From an uncultured Paracoccaceae bacterium (lineage in GTDB: Bacteria > Pseudomonadota > Alphaproteobacteria > Rhodobacterales > Rhodobacteraceae): 64,000 bases of DNA. Numbering within the stretch: position 1 is the first letter of the stretch; every line of letters begins with the position of its first letter. Below are positions 45,068-53,933 of this stretch, piece by piece. Both the position numbers and the translations under genes were made by a program. Below the pieces are notes generated by a model. It saw only the letters and a list, made by a program, of their open reading frames with translations. It was not told the DNA's origin and did no database searches. The stretch is from the NCBI GenBank assembly GCA_934500835.1, contig CAKSTR010000003.1, positions 1 to 64,000 on the forward strand, given 5' to 3'.

Positions 45068-46155
45068 TCCGGCAACTCCTCGATCTTCACATAGGGTTCC
45101 TTCAGCCCGAAACAGGACGGGCCGAAGACGGCAAGCGCCTCGGGGGTGCGCATGATTTCGGGGACCGAAACCGCCATGACGGTGACCCGCTGGCCATAGC
45201 GCAGATTCTCGGTGGTGATCGGCTCGGCGGTTTCGCTGTCCATGATGCAGATGAGATCGGGCACGATGGCGCGAACCTCGCCGTTGACGCGGGCGATCAG
45301 GTTCTCGTTCTGGATCTCGATTTCCATCACTCCCTTCCAGCGGCCCAGCCCGTCGATCCGCGCCGTGCCCAGGGAAAACCCGTTGCGGGTTTCGCGCCGC
45401 ATGTCGGCGACCTTGCCGGCAAAGATGATCCGCCCGTAGTGATAGAGCGTGTCCGGCAAAAGCCCGAGCAGCGCGTCGAAAGGATTGCGGTGGCTGGCCT
45501 TGGCCTCGCGCAGCATCCGACCGATGCGGATGGCCAGCGACAGGGTGCGCGGCACTGCGGTGCGCTTCGCATCGGCGCCGGACATCGCGTATTCGGCGAT
45601 ATAGGCCGCCCCGCCCATGCGTATGGCGACGCCCCGCGACAGCCATTCCATCACCCGGTTGTCGGTGGCCTCGATCAGGGCGCTGTCGCCCCATTCGTTG
45701 CTGACCACCATCGGGCAGCCGGACACGCCGTAGACGCCGAAGGTCTCCATCTCCAGATGCGGGAAGGCGCGGCCCATGCCGTCGGCATCGACCACCGGCA
45801 GGCCCAGCCTTGCCCCCACCACCAGCGGGATGGTCGAGTTGATGCCACCCACCTCGATCGGCATCGTATGCGTCGCCGTCCGGCCAAGGCGGCGTTCCAG
45901 CCGCTTCAGCGAATGCACCGCCTCCTGGCCCGAGGGTACCTTCTCGACCAGCACGGTGGGCGCGCCCATCATGGCGGTAGGGATGACGAAATCGTCGTCC
46001 TTCAGCGTGTCGGGATCGACCAGATCGACTTCCAGCCCCTCGTCCAGACAAATCTGGACCATCTGCCGGCCGATATAGGGATCGCCGCCGCCGCCCGTGC
46101 CAAGGAAGGCCGCGCCGACCGCCAGATCGGCAAGGTCTTGCGAATCCAGCTTCAT
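45064..46155 (-). CDS. DUF917 protein, first of a tandem pair
   Basis: This 363-residue paralogue of the next gene shares AAFLGTGGGGDPYIG, MGAPTVLVEKVPSGQE, DADGMGRAFPHLEMETFGVYG and RTPEALAVFGPSCFGLK. The two differ clearly in their middle and C-terminal parts, so the duplication is old. Both starts and stops overlap neighbours by 4 bp (hydantoinase upstream, second copy downstream), which suggests balanced production and possibly a heteromeric complex with the HyuA-type protein. Confidence 0.88.
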   Translation of the reverse strand: MKLDSQDLADLAVGAAFLGTGGGGDPYIGRQMVQICLDEGLEVDLVDPDTLKDDDFVIPTAMMGAPTVLVEKVPSGQEAVHSLKRLERRLGRTATHTMPIEVGGINSTIPLVVGARLGLPVVDADGMGRAFPHLEMETFGVYGVSGCPMVVSNEWGDSALIEATDNRVMEWLSRGVAIRMGGAAYIAEYAMSGADAKRTAVPRTLSLAIRIGRMLREAKASHRNPFDALLGLLPDTLYHYGRIIFAGKVADMRRETRNGFSLGTARIDGLGRWKGVMEIEIQNENLIARVNGEVRAIVPDLICIMDSETAEPITTENLRYGQRVTVMAVSVPEIMRTPEALAVFGPSCFGLKEPYVKIEELPE

Positions 46156-47711
46156 TCCGCGGCCTCCTTCGCCTCGGGCTTCAGGTCGCCAACCGCCTTG
46201 ATGCGGATGCGGGTGGCAGAACCGGGCAGATAGGCCAGCGGCACCTCTTCGATGTCCAGGATCTTGACGGTGGCGGCATCCGCCCCCGCGGCGACCGCAT
46301 TGGCGCTGGCTTCTGCCTTGGCCTCGGACAGCACCTCGTCGCGGAAGCGGCCTTCCATCGCGTAGATCCGGTCGATCTCGCCGCCGACCTGGGCGATGGC
46401 GGCGCCGATGGCATTGGCCTCACCGCCGTTCCCGGGTTGAAGAACCTCGCTTGCCGAGGGCAGGTCACGCGAGATCAGGATCGACCCGCCGCCGACCAGG
46501 ATCACCGGCAACGGCTCGGACGAGGTCTTCATCCGGTCCACCGCTTCGTCAACCATGCGGTGGATGGTCTGGATCGCATTCTCGACAAGCTCGGGCGACA
46601 GATGGGCCACCTTGGATTTGTCACCCACGTCGGCCAGCCCTGCCGCAACCACCACATCGGTGGTGGTCAGCGTGTCGCCGCCGAAGACCAGCGCCCGGGT
46701 GGTGATCTCGTATCCCACCGAATCCGGCCCGATCCGCATGCCGTTGTCGCGCACGATGGAGCCGCCGCCCAGGCCGATGGCCAGAACGTCGGGCATCCGG
46801 AAGTTCGTGCGCACGCCGCCGATATCGACCGCCACGGCGCTTTCGCGGGGGAAGCCCTGCATCAGCATCCCCACGTCCGATGTGGTTCCGCCGATGTCCA
46901 CGACCATCGCATCGCCCAGCCCGGCCAGCCGCGCCGCGCCGCGCATCGAGTTGGTGGGACCCGAGGCGAAGGTCAGGACCGGGTAGCGTTCGACATGGCC
47001 CGGGGTCATCAGCGTGCCGTCGTTCTGGCTGATGTAGAAGGGTGCGGTGATCCCCTTCTCGCGCAGGGCATTGCGGAAACTCTCGACCACCTTGAACGAC
47101 AGATCGGCAAGGCAGGCGTTCATGATCGAGGCATTTTCGCGCTCAAGGAAACCGACACGGCCGATTTCGTGGCTGAGGGTGATCTTCAGCTCCGGCACCT
47201 CCTCGCGCAGGATCTCGGCTGCGCGCAGTTCCATCTCGGCGGTGACGGGCGAGAAGACCGAGGTGACGGCCGCGCTGCGCAGCCCGCGCTTGCGGATCTC
47301 GGCGGCAACCTCGCGCAGGCCGGCCTCGTCCAGTTCGGCGATCGGGCGGCCGTCGTATTCGTGCCCGCCCCGCAGCAAGAAGCAGTGGCGGCCAAGCGCA
47401 TCGGCCAGATCGGCGGGCCAGTCGGTCATCGGCGGCACGCCCTTGGTGGCGGGCAGGCCGATGCGGATGGCGGCGACTTCCAGCAGTCGGCGGCGTTCGA
47501 TCACGGCATTGGTGAAATGCGTCGTGCCGATCATCACCGCCTCGATCTGCCCGGCCAGAACGCCGGTTCGCTCCATCACGATGGTCAGTGCGGATTTGAT
47601 GCCGGAACTGACATCGCTGGTGGTCGGGGATTTGCAGGCGCCGATCACTCGGTCGCCGTCGAGGATGGCAGCATCCGTGTTGGTGCCGCCCACATCAATG
47701 CCGATACGCAT
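46152..47711 (-). CDS. Short hydantoinase/oxoprolinase-family protein (HyuA-type)
   Basis: This 519-residue protein has an ASKHA-type nucleotide-binding start MRIGIDVGGTNTDAAIL, IGTTHFTNAVIERR and the second phosphate motif VVDIGGTTSDVGML. It lacks the C-terminal third of ordinary HyuA (about 690-700 residues; compare 60842-62950). Such short forms pair with DUF917 proteins, as here. ATP-dependent opening of a hydantoin-like ring is the family reaction. AAAGGACC precedes the ATG. It lies 34 bp after the ABC ATPase gene. Confidence 0.88.
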   Translation of the reverse strand: MRIGIDVGGTNTDAAILDGDRVIGACKSPTTSDVSSGIKSALTIVMERTGVLAGQIEAVMIGTTHFTNAVIERRRLLEVAAIRIGLPATKGVPPMTDWPADLADALGRHCFLLRGGHEYDGRPIAELDEAGLREVAAEIRKRGLRSAAVTSVFSPVTAEMELRAAEILREEVPELKITLSHEIGRVGFLERENASIMNACLADLSFKVVESFRNALREKGITAPFYISQNDGTLMTPGHVERYPVLTFASGPTNSMRGAARLAGLGDAMVVDIGGTTSDVGMLMQGFPRESAVAVDIGGVRTNFRMPDVLAIGLGGGSIVRDNGMRIGPDSVGYEITTRALVFGGDTLTTTDVVVAAGLADVGDKSKVAHLSPELVENAIQTIHRMVDEAVDRMKTSSEPLPVILVGGGSILISRDLPSASEVLQPGNGGEANAIGAAIAQVGGEIDRIYAMEGRFRDEVLSEAKAEASANAVAAGADAATVKILDIEEVPLAYLPGSATRIRIKAVGDLKPEAKEAAE

Positions 47712-47745
47712 TGGCAGGTCCTTTCATGGGGGATTGGTTGACGGT

Positions 47746-48819
47746 TCAGCCCGCCGGAAGAAGTCTTGCGCGGCCGGGGTCCCAGCCGATCTGGACGGTG
47801 TCGCCCGGATGCCAGCGTGCCAGATGCGACTGGTTCTGCCGCTCTGCCACCAGATCCTGCGCGCCGACCCGCAGACGATAGCGCACCATTGCGCCCTGGT
47901 AGGTTTCACCCAGGACCCGCGCCTCAAGTGAGACGAGGCCGGTGCGGGCAACCTCGTCGCCCATCAGGATGTTCTCGGGCCGGACGACCAGCCGTGCGGG
48001 CGTGCCCTCGGCAATCCCCGCACCCCCGGCCGCGACGAGGTGGTGGCCCTCAAGTGCTGCGCTGCCCTGATCGCCGTTGCAGGCCCCCGCCGTCACTTCC
48101 AGCACGTTGGATTGGCCGATGAAGGTGGTCACGAACAGCGTCGCGGGTTTCTCATAGATCTCGCGCGGGGTTCCCGACTGTTCGACCTTGCCCGCGCGCA
48201 TGACGCCGATCCGGTCGGACATGGTCAGCGCCTCGTCCTGATCGTGGGTCACGTAGATCGTGGTGATCCCCAGCCGTTGCTGCAGGTCCTTGATCCAGAA
48301 CTTCATTTCCTCGCGCAGCGCCTTGTCCAGCGCCGAAAGCGGTTCGTCCAGAAGCAGGATGCGGGGCTGCGTCACCAGCACCCGCGCCAGTGCCACCCGC
48401 TGCTGCTGCCCGCCCGAGAGGTTCCGCTGATAGCGGTCTTCGAAGCCGGAAAGCCCGACCTGCGCCAGGGCGTCGGTCACTGCAGTACGGATCTCGTCGC
48501 GCGACTTGCGGCGCAGCTTCAGCCCGAAGGCAATGTTCTCGGCCACGCTCATATGCGGAAAGATCGCATAGTTCTGAAAGACGATGCCGATGCCGCGGCG
48601 TTCGGGCGGCAGGTCCGTCACGTCCTGACCGCCGATCAGGATACGCCCGGCGGTCGGCTTGACGAAGCCCGCCACCATGCGCAGCGTGGTGGATTTGCCG
48701 CAACCCGATGGCCCGAGCAGCGAGTAGAATTCGCCCTCGGCGATCGCAAGCGACACATTGTCCACGGCATTTGCATCGCCATAGCTGCGGGTCAGCTGTT
48801 CCAGTCTGATGTCGGACAC
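47746..48819 (-). CDS. Polyamine-type ABC transporter ATP-binding protein
   Basis: This 357-residue ATPase has Walker A GPSGCGKST (about residues 36-44), a Q-loop VFQNYAIFPHMSV, signature LSGGQQQRVALARVL, Walker B ILLLDEPLSALD and a C-terminal TOBE domain. I chose the GTG at 48819 (VSDIRLEQLTRSYG) with AAAGGGA upstream; a longer start at 48900 would run through the terminator and the binding-protein stop. It serves the permeases and binding protein encoded upstream and precedes the HyuA-type gene. Confidence 0.9.
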   Translation of the reverse strand: MSDIRLEQLTRSYGDANAVDNVSLAIAEGEFYSLLGPSGCGKSTTLRMVAGFVKPTAGRILIGGQDVTDLPPERRGIGIVFQNYAIFPHMSVAENIAFGLKLRRKSRDEIRTAVTDALAQVGLSGFEDRYQRNLSGGQQQRVALARVLVTQPRILLLDEPLSALDKALREEMKFWIKDLQQRLGITTIYVTHDQDEALTMSDRIGVMRAGKVEQSGTPREIYEKPATLFVTTFIGQSNVLEVTAGACNGDQGSAALEGHHLVAAGGAGIAEGTPARLVVRPENILMGDEVARTGLVSLEARVLGETYQGAMVRYRLRVGAQDLVAERQNQSHLARWHPGDTVQIGWDPGRARLLPAG

Positions 48820-48846
48820 GAGAAGATCGTCCCTTTCTGGGTGCAG

Positions 48847-48887
48847 AAAAAAACGGGCGGCACGTCCGGAGACATGTTGTGCCGCCC
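48847..48887 (-). terminator. Intrinsic terminator between binding-protein and ATPase genes
   Basis: Read leftward, a 9-bp stem GGGCGGCAC/GTGCCGCCC with a 15-base loop is followed by GTTTTTTTC, a seven-T run. It starts nine bases after the binding-protein stop. This is a classical intrinsic terminator inside an operon and should let only part of transcription into the ATPase, HyuA and DUF917 genes. Confidence 0.75.
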
Positions 48888-48896
48888 CAGTGGGGA

Positions 48897-49994
48897 TCAC
48901 GATCCGAAGATCTCGTTCACCGTCTCGACAATATCGATCTCTTGATCGAGGTAGGCCTGCCAGTCCGGAATGTGCAGCCCTTCGGTCGCATCGGCGGAAT
49001 TGACCACGCCGAGCGCGGCCAGCTTTTCCGGGATCACCGCGTCACGGTTCGAGGGCCGCATCCAGAACTCTTCTGCAAAGCCGGTCTGGTAATCGGCTTC
49101 AAGCGTGCGGTTCAACAGCGCGAAGGCCAGCTTCTTCGACATCGGATCGGCATACCTGCTGATCGTCTTGGTCTGCGTCAGGATGCCCTTGTATTCGTCC
49201 CAGTAGAAAAGATCGACCGGAACGCCCTTTTCCTTCTGCAGCAACGCCTCGGCGTCGGATTGCACGGCGATGTCGATCTCGCCCCGCTCCAGCAGGGTGG
49301 CCATGTTGCCGGTGAAGTCCGAAATCTTCATCGGCATCGCATCGCGCATGGCCTGATAGCCGGCGTCGAAATCGGTCTCGCTGCTGCCGAAGGCCCAACT
49401 GGAGGCCATGAAGAACATCATCTGCAGCGTGTTCGAGGTGATGTAAGTGCCGCGCCGGCCGGCATATTCCGGCTTCCAGAAGTCGCGGAAGCCGGTGGGT
49501 GCGCCACCCGCGGCATCGGTGCGGTAGGCGTAGCAATAGCGCGAGAAGGCCCAGGTCACACCGATGCCGGTGCGCAGGGCGAAGTCCCACAGCTTGGCGG
49601 TGTTGGGGACATTGGCCTTGATCTCCTCGACGTCGAGGAAATAGTCGCCGGCCTGATGGGTCTTGAACATCTCGGGCAGGTTCCAGTTGCAGATCGCCAC
49701 CGGCGGCCGATCGGGGCCGTTGGCGACGAACTTCGGGAACCAGGGGAAGGTGCTGTCATACTGGATCTTGCAGTTGAAGTCCTTCTGGAACCGGTCCAGC
49801 ATCAGGCGGTTTTGCGTCTCCTGCCAGTAGCCGCCCCATTCGGCGATGTTCAGCACATGTCCGCCGGCATCGAACACATCGCCGTCATAGGTCACATCCT
49901 GCGACCAGGCGTGGTTGATGTTGAACAAGCTGACACCCGCGGCGGCAGCGCCCGTCTTCAGCACGCTGCGACGGCTTAGACCTTTCCTTTGCAT
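48897..49994 (-). CDS. Polyamine-type ABC transporter substrate-binding protein (Tat-exported)
   Basis: This 365-residue periplasmic protein has a twin-arginine signal (LSRRSVLKTGAAAAG, RR near residue 8) and the PotD-class opening HVLNIAEWGGYW. AICNWNLPE and a family-typical core follow. The ATG at 49994 has a strong GGAGGAAT site. Its ligand may be the substrate of the linked racemase, HyuA and DUF917 proteins. Strong termination after it should make it the most abundant product of the operon. Confidence 0.9.
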   Translation of the reverse strand: MQRKGLSRRSVLKTGAAAAGVSLFNINHAWSQDVTYDGDVFDAGGHVLNIAEWGGYWQETQNRLMLDRFQKDFNCKIQYDSTFPWFPKFVANGPDRPPVAICNWNLPEMFKTHQAGDYFLDVEEIKANVPNTAKLWDFALRTGIGVTWAFSRYCYAYRTDAAGGAPTGFRDFWKPEYAGRRGTYITSNTLQMMFFMASSWAFGSSETDFDAGYQAMRDAMPMKISDFTGNMATLLERGEIDIAVQSDAEALLQKEKGVPVDLFYWDEYKGILTQTKTISRYADPMSKKLAFALLNRTLEADYQTGFAEEFWMRPSNRDAVIPEKLAALGVVNSADATEGLHIPDWQAYLDQEIDIVETVNEIFGS

Positions 49995-50023
49995 GGTATT
50001 CCTCCGTGTTGGGTCGACCGGTC

Positions 50024-50830
50024 TCAGCGCCGGTTCAGTAGGTTCTTGATGTTCACCAGCCGCGAGGCGACCAGCGTCGAAGTGATGACAAGGGCAATCG
50101 CGAAGATACCGGCCGCCGCGGCCGTCGGCTCGAACGCGTAGCGCAGCGAGGTGTAGATCGCGATCGGCAGGGTCTGGATATCGGGCGTAGACAGGAACAG
50201 CGTCAGTTCGAACTGCCCGAACGAGATGATGAAGGCAAAGATCGTCCCGGCCGAGATTCCCGGCGCGATAAGAGGCAGGGTCACCTTGCGGAAGGCTTGC
50301 CAGGGTGTCGCGCCAAGACTGCGCGCCGCCTCTTCGACCGACAGGTCGAAATCGACCAGCGACGCGGTGATCGTCGCCACGATGAAGGGCAGGGTCACCA
50401 GCACATGGCCGATCAGCAAGCCCCAGTAGCTGCGCGCCAACCCCACGCCCGTCCAGACGTAGAAGATGTAAAGTGCAAGGCCCAGCACCACGCCCGGCAG
50501 CACCACCGGCAAAATGATGATCCCGCGCACCAGTTCCTTGACCCGGCTTTTCGACCGGGTGAGGAAGATCGCCGTCATCGTGCCCAGCACCGTAGAGATC
50601 AGCGTGGTCAGCAGCGCAAGGCCGAAGCTGACGCCGAAGGCAGGCAGGAAGATGTTCGACTGGAAGAACGAAATCACCCAGCGCAGCGAAACACCCTCGG
50701 GCGGGAAGGTCAGGAAATCGCCCGAGTTGAGTCCGGCCATGACCACCACCAGCACCGGGACCAGCAGGATGACCAGCGCCACGGCCGAGATCAACCTGAA
50801 CGTCATCGGGATCGGGTTCACTTCGTGCAT
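50024..50830 (-). CDS. ABC transporter permease (PotC-like)
   Basis: This 268-residue inner-membrane permease has about six helices, beginning LISAVALVILLVPVLVVVMAG (quoted by its core ALVILLVPVLV), and the coupling-loop core SVEEAARSLGATPWQAF near residue 165. The ATG at 50830 overlaps the previous TGA (TGATG); a GTG one codon earlier is possible. It lies 29 bp upstream of the binding-protein gene. Confidence 0.9.
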   Translation of the reverse strand: MHEVNPIPMTFRLISAVALVILLVPVLVVVMAGLNSGDFLTFPPEGVSLRWVISFFQSNIFLPAFGVSFGLALLTTLISTVLGTMTAIFLTRSKSRVKELVRGIIILPVVLPGVVLGLALYIFYVWTGVGLARSYWGLLIGHVLVTLPFIVATITASLVDFDLSVEEAARSLGATPWQAFRKVTLPLIAPGISAGTIFAFIISFGQFELTLFLSTPDIQTLPIAIYTSLRYAFEPTAAAAGIFAIALVITSTLVASRLVNIKNLLNRR

Positions 50831-51732
50831 CACATGCGCCCTCCGGCATTGCGGCGCAGGGCGAGGATATAGATCGCCATGGCCATCATCGCGGTGACAA
50901 ACAGAACCGACGCGATGGCCGCCCCGAACTGCCAGCGTCCGACCTCGGCGATCTGTTGGTAGATGTGGATCGGCAGGGTAATGACCTTCCAGCCGCCCAT
51001 CAGCGCCGGGACGACATAGGACGAGATGGCCAGCGCGAACACCAGCAGCGTTCCGGCATAGACTCCGGGCAGCGACAGCGGCCAGGTGATCGTGCGCATG
51101 ACGTGCCAGCGGGTCGAGCCCAAGCTACGCGCCGCCTCCTCCAACGAGGGGTTGATGGATTTGATCGCGCCGATCAGCGACAGGATCATGAAGGGCAGCG
51201 TCACTTGCACCAGCCCGACGATCACGCCGAAGATGTTGTACATCAGCGGCAGCGGTCGGTCGATCACGCCCAGACCAGTCAGCACCGTGTTGATGATGCC
51301 TTTGTCGCCCATCAGGACCATCATTCCGTAAAGCCGGATCACCATGTCCAGCTGCAGCGCCGAGAGGACAAGAATGGTCAGCAGCGTGGCGGCGCCCGGC
51401 CGCAGCGTCCGCGCGATGACGAAGGCCAGCGGATAGCCGATGACAAGGCAGATCACCGTGACCACCGCGCCGATCCCGACCGAACGGCCGATCGCCTCGA
51501 AGTAAAGCGCGCGGGAGAAGATCCGCCGGAAATTGTCCAGCGTGAAGTCGCCCTGGAAGGTGATGACCCCGGACGCCGCCTTGTCGAAGCTGATCGCGAA
51601 AAGCGATGCGACCGGGATCAGGAAGAACAGCAGCAAGAACAGGAGGGCCGGCACCACCAGCCACCATAATGCGGGCCGCAGCACGCGCCGCCGCGGGCGG
51701 TCGCCGCCGATGGAGATCGTGGTATCGGCCAT
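50830..51732 (-). CDS. ABC transporter permease (PotB-like)
   Basis: This 300-residue inner-membrane permease has an Arg-rich cytoplasmic N-terminus (DRPRRRVLRP), a hydrophobic first helix and about six helices in all. The coupling loop contains SLEEAARSLGSTRWHVM near residue 195. It begins eight bases after the racemase gene stop and overlaps the PotC-like gene, so all belong to one operon. Confidence 0.9.
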   Translation of the reverse strand: MADTTISIGGDRPRRRVLRPALWWLVVPALLFLLLFFLIPVASLFAISFDKAASGVITFQGDFTLDNFRRIFSRALYFEAIGRSVGIGAVVTVICLVIGYPLAFVIARTLRPGAATLLTILVLSALQLDMVIRLYGMMVLMGDKGIINTVLTGLGVIDRPLPLMYNIFGVIVGLVQVTLPFMILSLIGAIKSINPSLEEAARSLGSTRWHVMRTITWPLSLPGVYAGTLLVFALAISSYVVPALMGGWKVITLPIHIYQQIAEVGRWQFGAAIASVLFVTAMMAMAIYILALRRNAGGRM

Positions 51733-51740
51733 ACCCGCGC

Positions 51741-52514
51741 CTACTCCGCCGCCTTGAGGTGCAGGTCAGGCATGAAATCGTAACCCGGCATCGCCTTCAC
51801 CGGCGGCAGCGGGAAGGTCAGCGCGGAATGGCTCAGCCGTGACCGCACCAGCGCCGCGGCGATGTTCACCGCCGTGGGGATCGGGTCGATCACCGGAATG
51901 TCGATGCCGCGCGCCAGAAGTCCCTCATAGACGCTGGCCGCGCAGCCCATCAGGCCGGTGCAGCCGAAGATGATCGCCTCGGCCCCGTCGATCTCGACCG
52001 CCTTCTGCGCCTCGTCCACCAGCGCGGCGCGGGTGACGGTCATGTCCTTTTCGAGGTCCAGCACCGGAATGTCGACCGAACGCACCGAGGCCAGGCGCGA
52101 GGTCAGCCCTGCCACCGCCGCCTGGTTCTCGAAGCTTGGCCGCAGGCGGCGCATCACCGTCACCACCGAGAACTTGTGCCCCAGCATCCCGGCGATGTGC
52201 ATCCCGGTCTGACAGGGGCCGAGCACGGGAATCCGCACCGTCTCGCGCGCGGGGCGCAGGCCGGGATCGCCCATGCAGTCGATGATGACGGCATCGACGC
52301 CCTCGCGTTCGGCCTCGACGATGCGGGCAACCGTATCGGGCACGGCCATCGCGGCTTCGTATTCGCTTTCGATCGAGCCGGGTCCGCGGCTGATCTGCGA
52401 CCCGGAGACGATGACACCCGGCGATTCAAGTGCGGCAAGCGCACCGGGGGCACGAAACCCCGTGGTGGAAATCGGCGAGACGACGCGGACATGGATGCTG
52501 CGCTGAGCCGTCAT
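51741..52514 (-). CDS. Asp/Glu/hydantoin racemase-family protein
   Basis: This 257-residue protein has the two Cys motifs of the racemase family, VIIDCMGDPG and IIFGCTGLMG, plus VLGPCQTGMHIAGMLG. Family members racemise amino acids or 5-substituted hydantoins by two-base chemistry. I chose the ATG at 52514 with an excellent GGAGGTAACA site; the open frame runs 52 codons further upstream without family features. It is the first gene of the operon with a HyuA-type protein, which supports hydantoin-like substrates. Confidence 0.88.
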   Translation of the reverse strand: MTAQRSIHVRVVSPISTTGFRAPGALAALESPGVIVSGSQISRGPGSIESEYEAAMAVPDTVARIVEAEREGVDAVIIDCMGDPGLRPARETVRIPVLGPCQTGMHIAGMLGHKFSVVTVMRRLRPSFENQAAVAGLTSRLASVRSVDIPVLDLEKDMTVTRAALVDEAQKAVEIDGAEAIIFGCTGLMGCAASVYEGLLARGIDIPVIDPIPTAVNIAAALVRSRLSHSALTFPLPPVKAMPGYDFMPDLHLKAAE

Positions 52515-52808
52515 TGTTACCTCCGTTGGCCATGTTGTTGACGCAAGGCTGGCATCAAAGGCCGCATCGCAGAACCCGCCGCAAGGGATAGGTCGGCAAG
52601 TCTTAAGGATGCCGAAGATCGCGTCCCAGGCTTGGGAAACCCATCCTATCGGATAGGTATGTGATTGCAATATACTGTATATAAAAGATAATTATTGAAG
52701 ATCCCTTTGCTGCAGCGCCGAAACCCGGTGCTATCCTTCTGACCCCGCCCACTTGCGCCGTGGCGGCGGGCGACTCAAGCTCGTGGCACAGACAGGAAGG
52801 AATCGCGC
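52515..52808. promoter_or_regulatory. Divergent promoter region with two perfect palindromes
   Basis: This 294-bp A/T-richer gap separates the leftward racemase operon from the rightward nitroreductase-like gene. It contains CCTATC-G-GATAGG (52645-52657) and ATATAC-T-GTATAT (52670-52682), each a perfect palindrome around one base, with centres 25 bp apart. For rightward transcription TTGCAA (52665-52670) and TAATTA (52689-52694) could be -35 and -10 elements with an 18-bp spacer. Confidence 0.5.
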
Positions 52809-53813
52809 ATGAGCCGGGAACTGCCGGAACCCGCCCCGCCAATCGCGGCACGGCTTCGGAAGGCCGCGGAACTGGCCACCAACATGATTTACGATGGCCG
52901 TCGCTACTGGCGCCATTCCTTCACCTGCGGAGCCCGCGGGAAGGAAAACCTGCGCGCCCGCATCGCCATCGGTCTGCATTTCCTGGAATACGGCCTGTCG
53001 CTTTCAAACGCGCAGCCGGGGCACGGGCTGGACAAGGCCCGTCTGCTGGCCGCCGATCTGGGCACATACATCGACCGTTACGGGCGCGATGCGACGGTGG
53101 AAATCGCGCTGAAGACGCTGACCGCCTATCTGGATTTCAACGCGGCGGGGGGCTCGCCCCTGCCCGACCTTGTGGCGCAGATGGAAGCCCTGCGCGACGG
53201 CGGCCACAGCGGCCTGCGCGGCGGCCGCGAAGAGGTGACCGCCGAGGAGATCCGCGCCCGGGGGCAGATCGACTTCCTCGCCTTCGCCGAGGCCCGCCAT
53301 TCCATCCGCCAGTTCGGCGCCGGTCCGGTCGATCCCGAAAAGATCGCACGGGCGGTTCGGGTGGCGCAGCAGTCCCCCAGTTCCTGCAACCGCCAGACCT
53401 GCCGGGCCTGGATCTGGACCGATCCCCTGCCCATGCAGCAGGTGATTGCGCTGCAGAACGGCAACCGCGGCTTCGGCGACCAGTTGGGCGGAGTGGCGGT
53501 CGTGACCTCGGACCTTGCGCATTGGGAGACGGCTGCCGAACGCTATCAGGGATGGGTCGATGGCGGCATGTTCGCCATGAGCCTTGCCTATGGCTTCCAT
53601 GCCGAAGGGCTGGGCGCGGTGATGTTGAACTGGTCGGTGACCCGCCAGCAGGACCGCAAGCTGCGTGCGCTGACCGGCATTCCCGACAGCAGTCTTGTGA
53701 TCACCATGATCGGTTTCGGCAACCTTCCCGAGCGGCTTACCGTCCCGGTCTCGCAGCGCAAGCCGCTGGATCTGGCCCTGACGCTGAACGCCCCGCTGAT
53801 GCGCAAGGGGTGA
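52809..53813 (+). CDS. Nitroreductase-family protein with N-terminal extension
   Basis: This 334-residue protein has an FMN-dependent nitroreductase domain in its C-terminal half (EARHSIRQFGAGPVDPEKI, then QQSPSSCNRQTCRAW and MLNWSVTRQQD). The first 150 or so residues are a mostly helical extension not found in simple nitroreductases. Proteins of this two-part form occur beside polysaccharide or secondary-metabolite genes, but none are here. It has no co-directional partner and converges with the TetR gene. The substrate is unknown. Confidence 0.82.
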   Translation: MSRELPEPAPPIAARLRKAAELATNMIYDGRRYWRHSFTCGARGKENLRARIAIGLHFLEYGLSLSNAQPGHGLDKARLLAADLGTYIDRYGRDATVEIALKTLTAYLDFNAAGGSPLPDLVAQMEALRDGGHSGLRGGREEVTAEEIRARGQIDFLAFAEARHSIRQFGAGPVDPEKIARAVRVAQQSPSSCNRQTCRAWIWTDPLPMQQVIALQNGNRGFGDQLGGVAVVTSDLAHWETAAERYQGWVDGGMFAMSLAYGFHAEGLGAVMLNWSVTRQQDRKLRALTGIPDSSLVITMIGFGNLPERLTVPVSQRKPLDLALTLNAPLMRKG

Positions 53814-53933
53814 CTGCCCTGGGTCCAGGGATCACGCGATGCGCCGATATACTGCGTTCGGTGATCGCAGGGGGAAGACCTGCCCGCCCTGGTTCGGGTC
53901 GGGTCCGATGTCCGGGGCCCGGCGGGCGGAGGC

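Noticed and set aside
43985..46051. Single long frame covering both DUF917 genes (688 codons)
   Set aside because: Only the part from 45067 encodes DUF917; the upstream part is out of frame with the first DUF917 gene and is non-coding in character.
48897..50849. 650-codon frame suggesting a fused permease and binding protein
   Set aside because: The upstream part is a shadow of the PotC-like gene; the Tat signal and GGAGGAAT site mark the real start at 49994.
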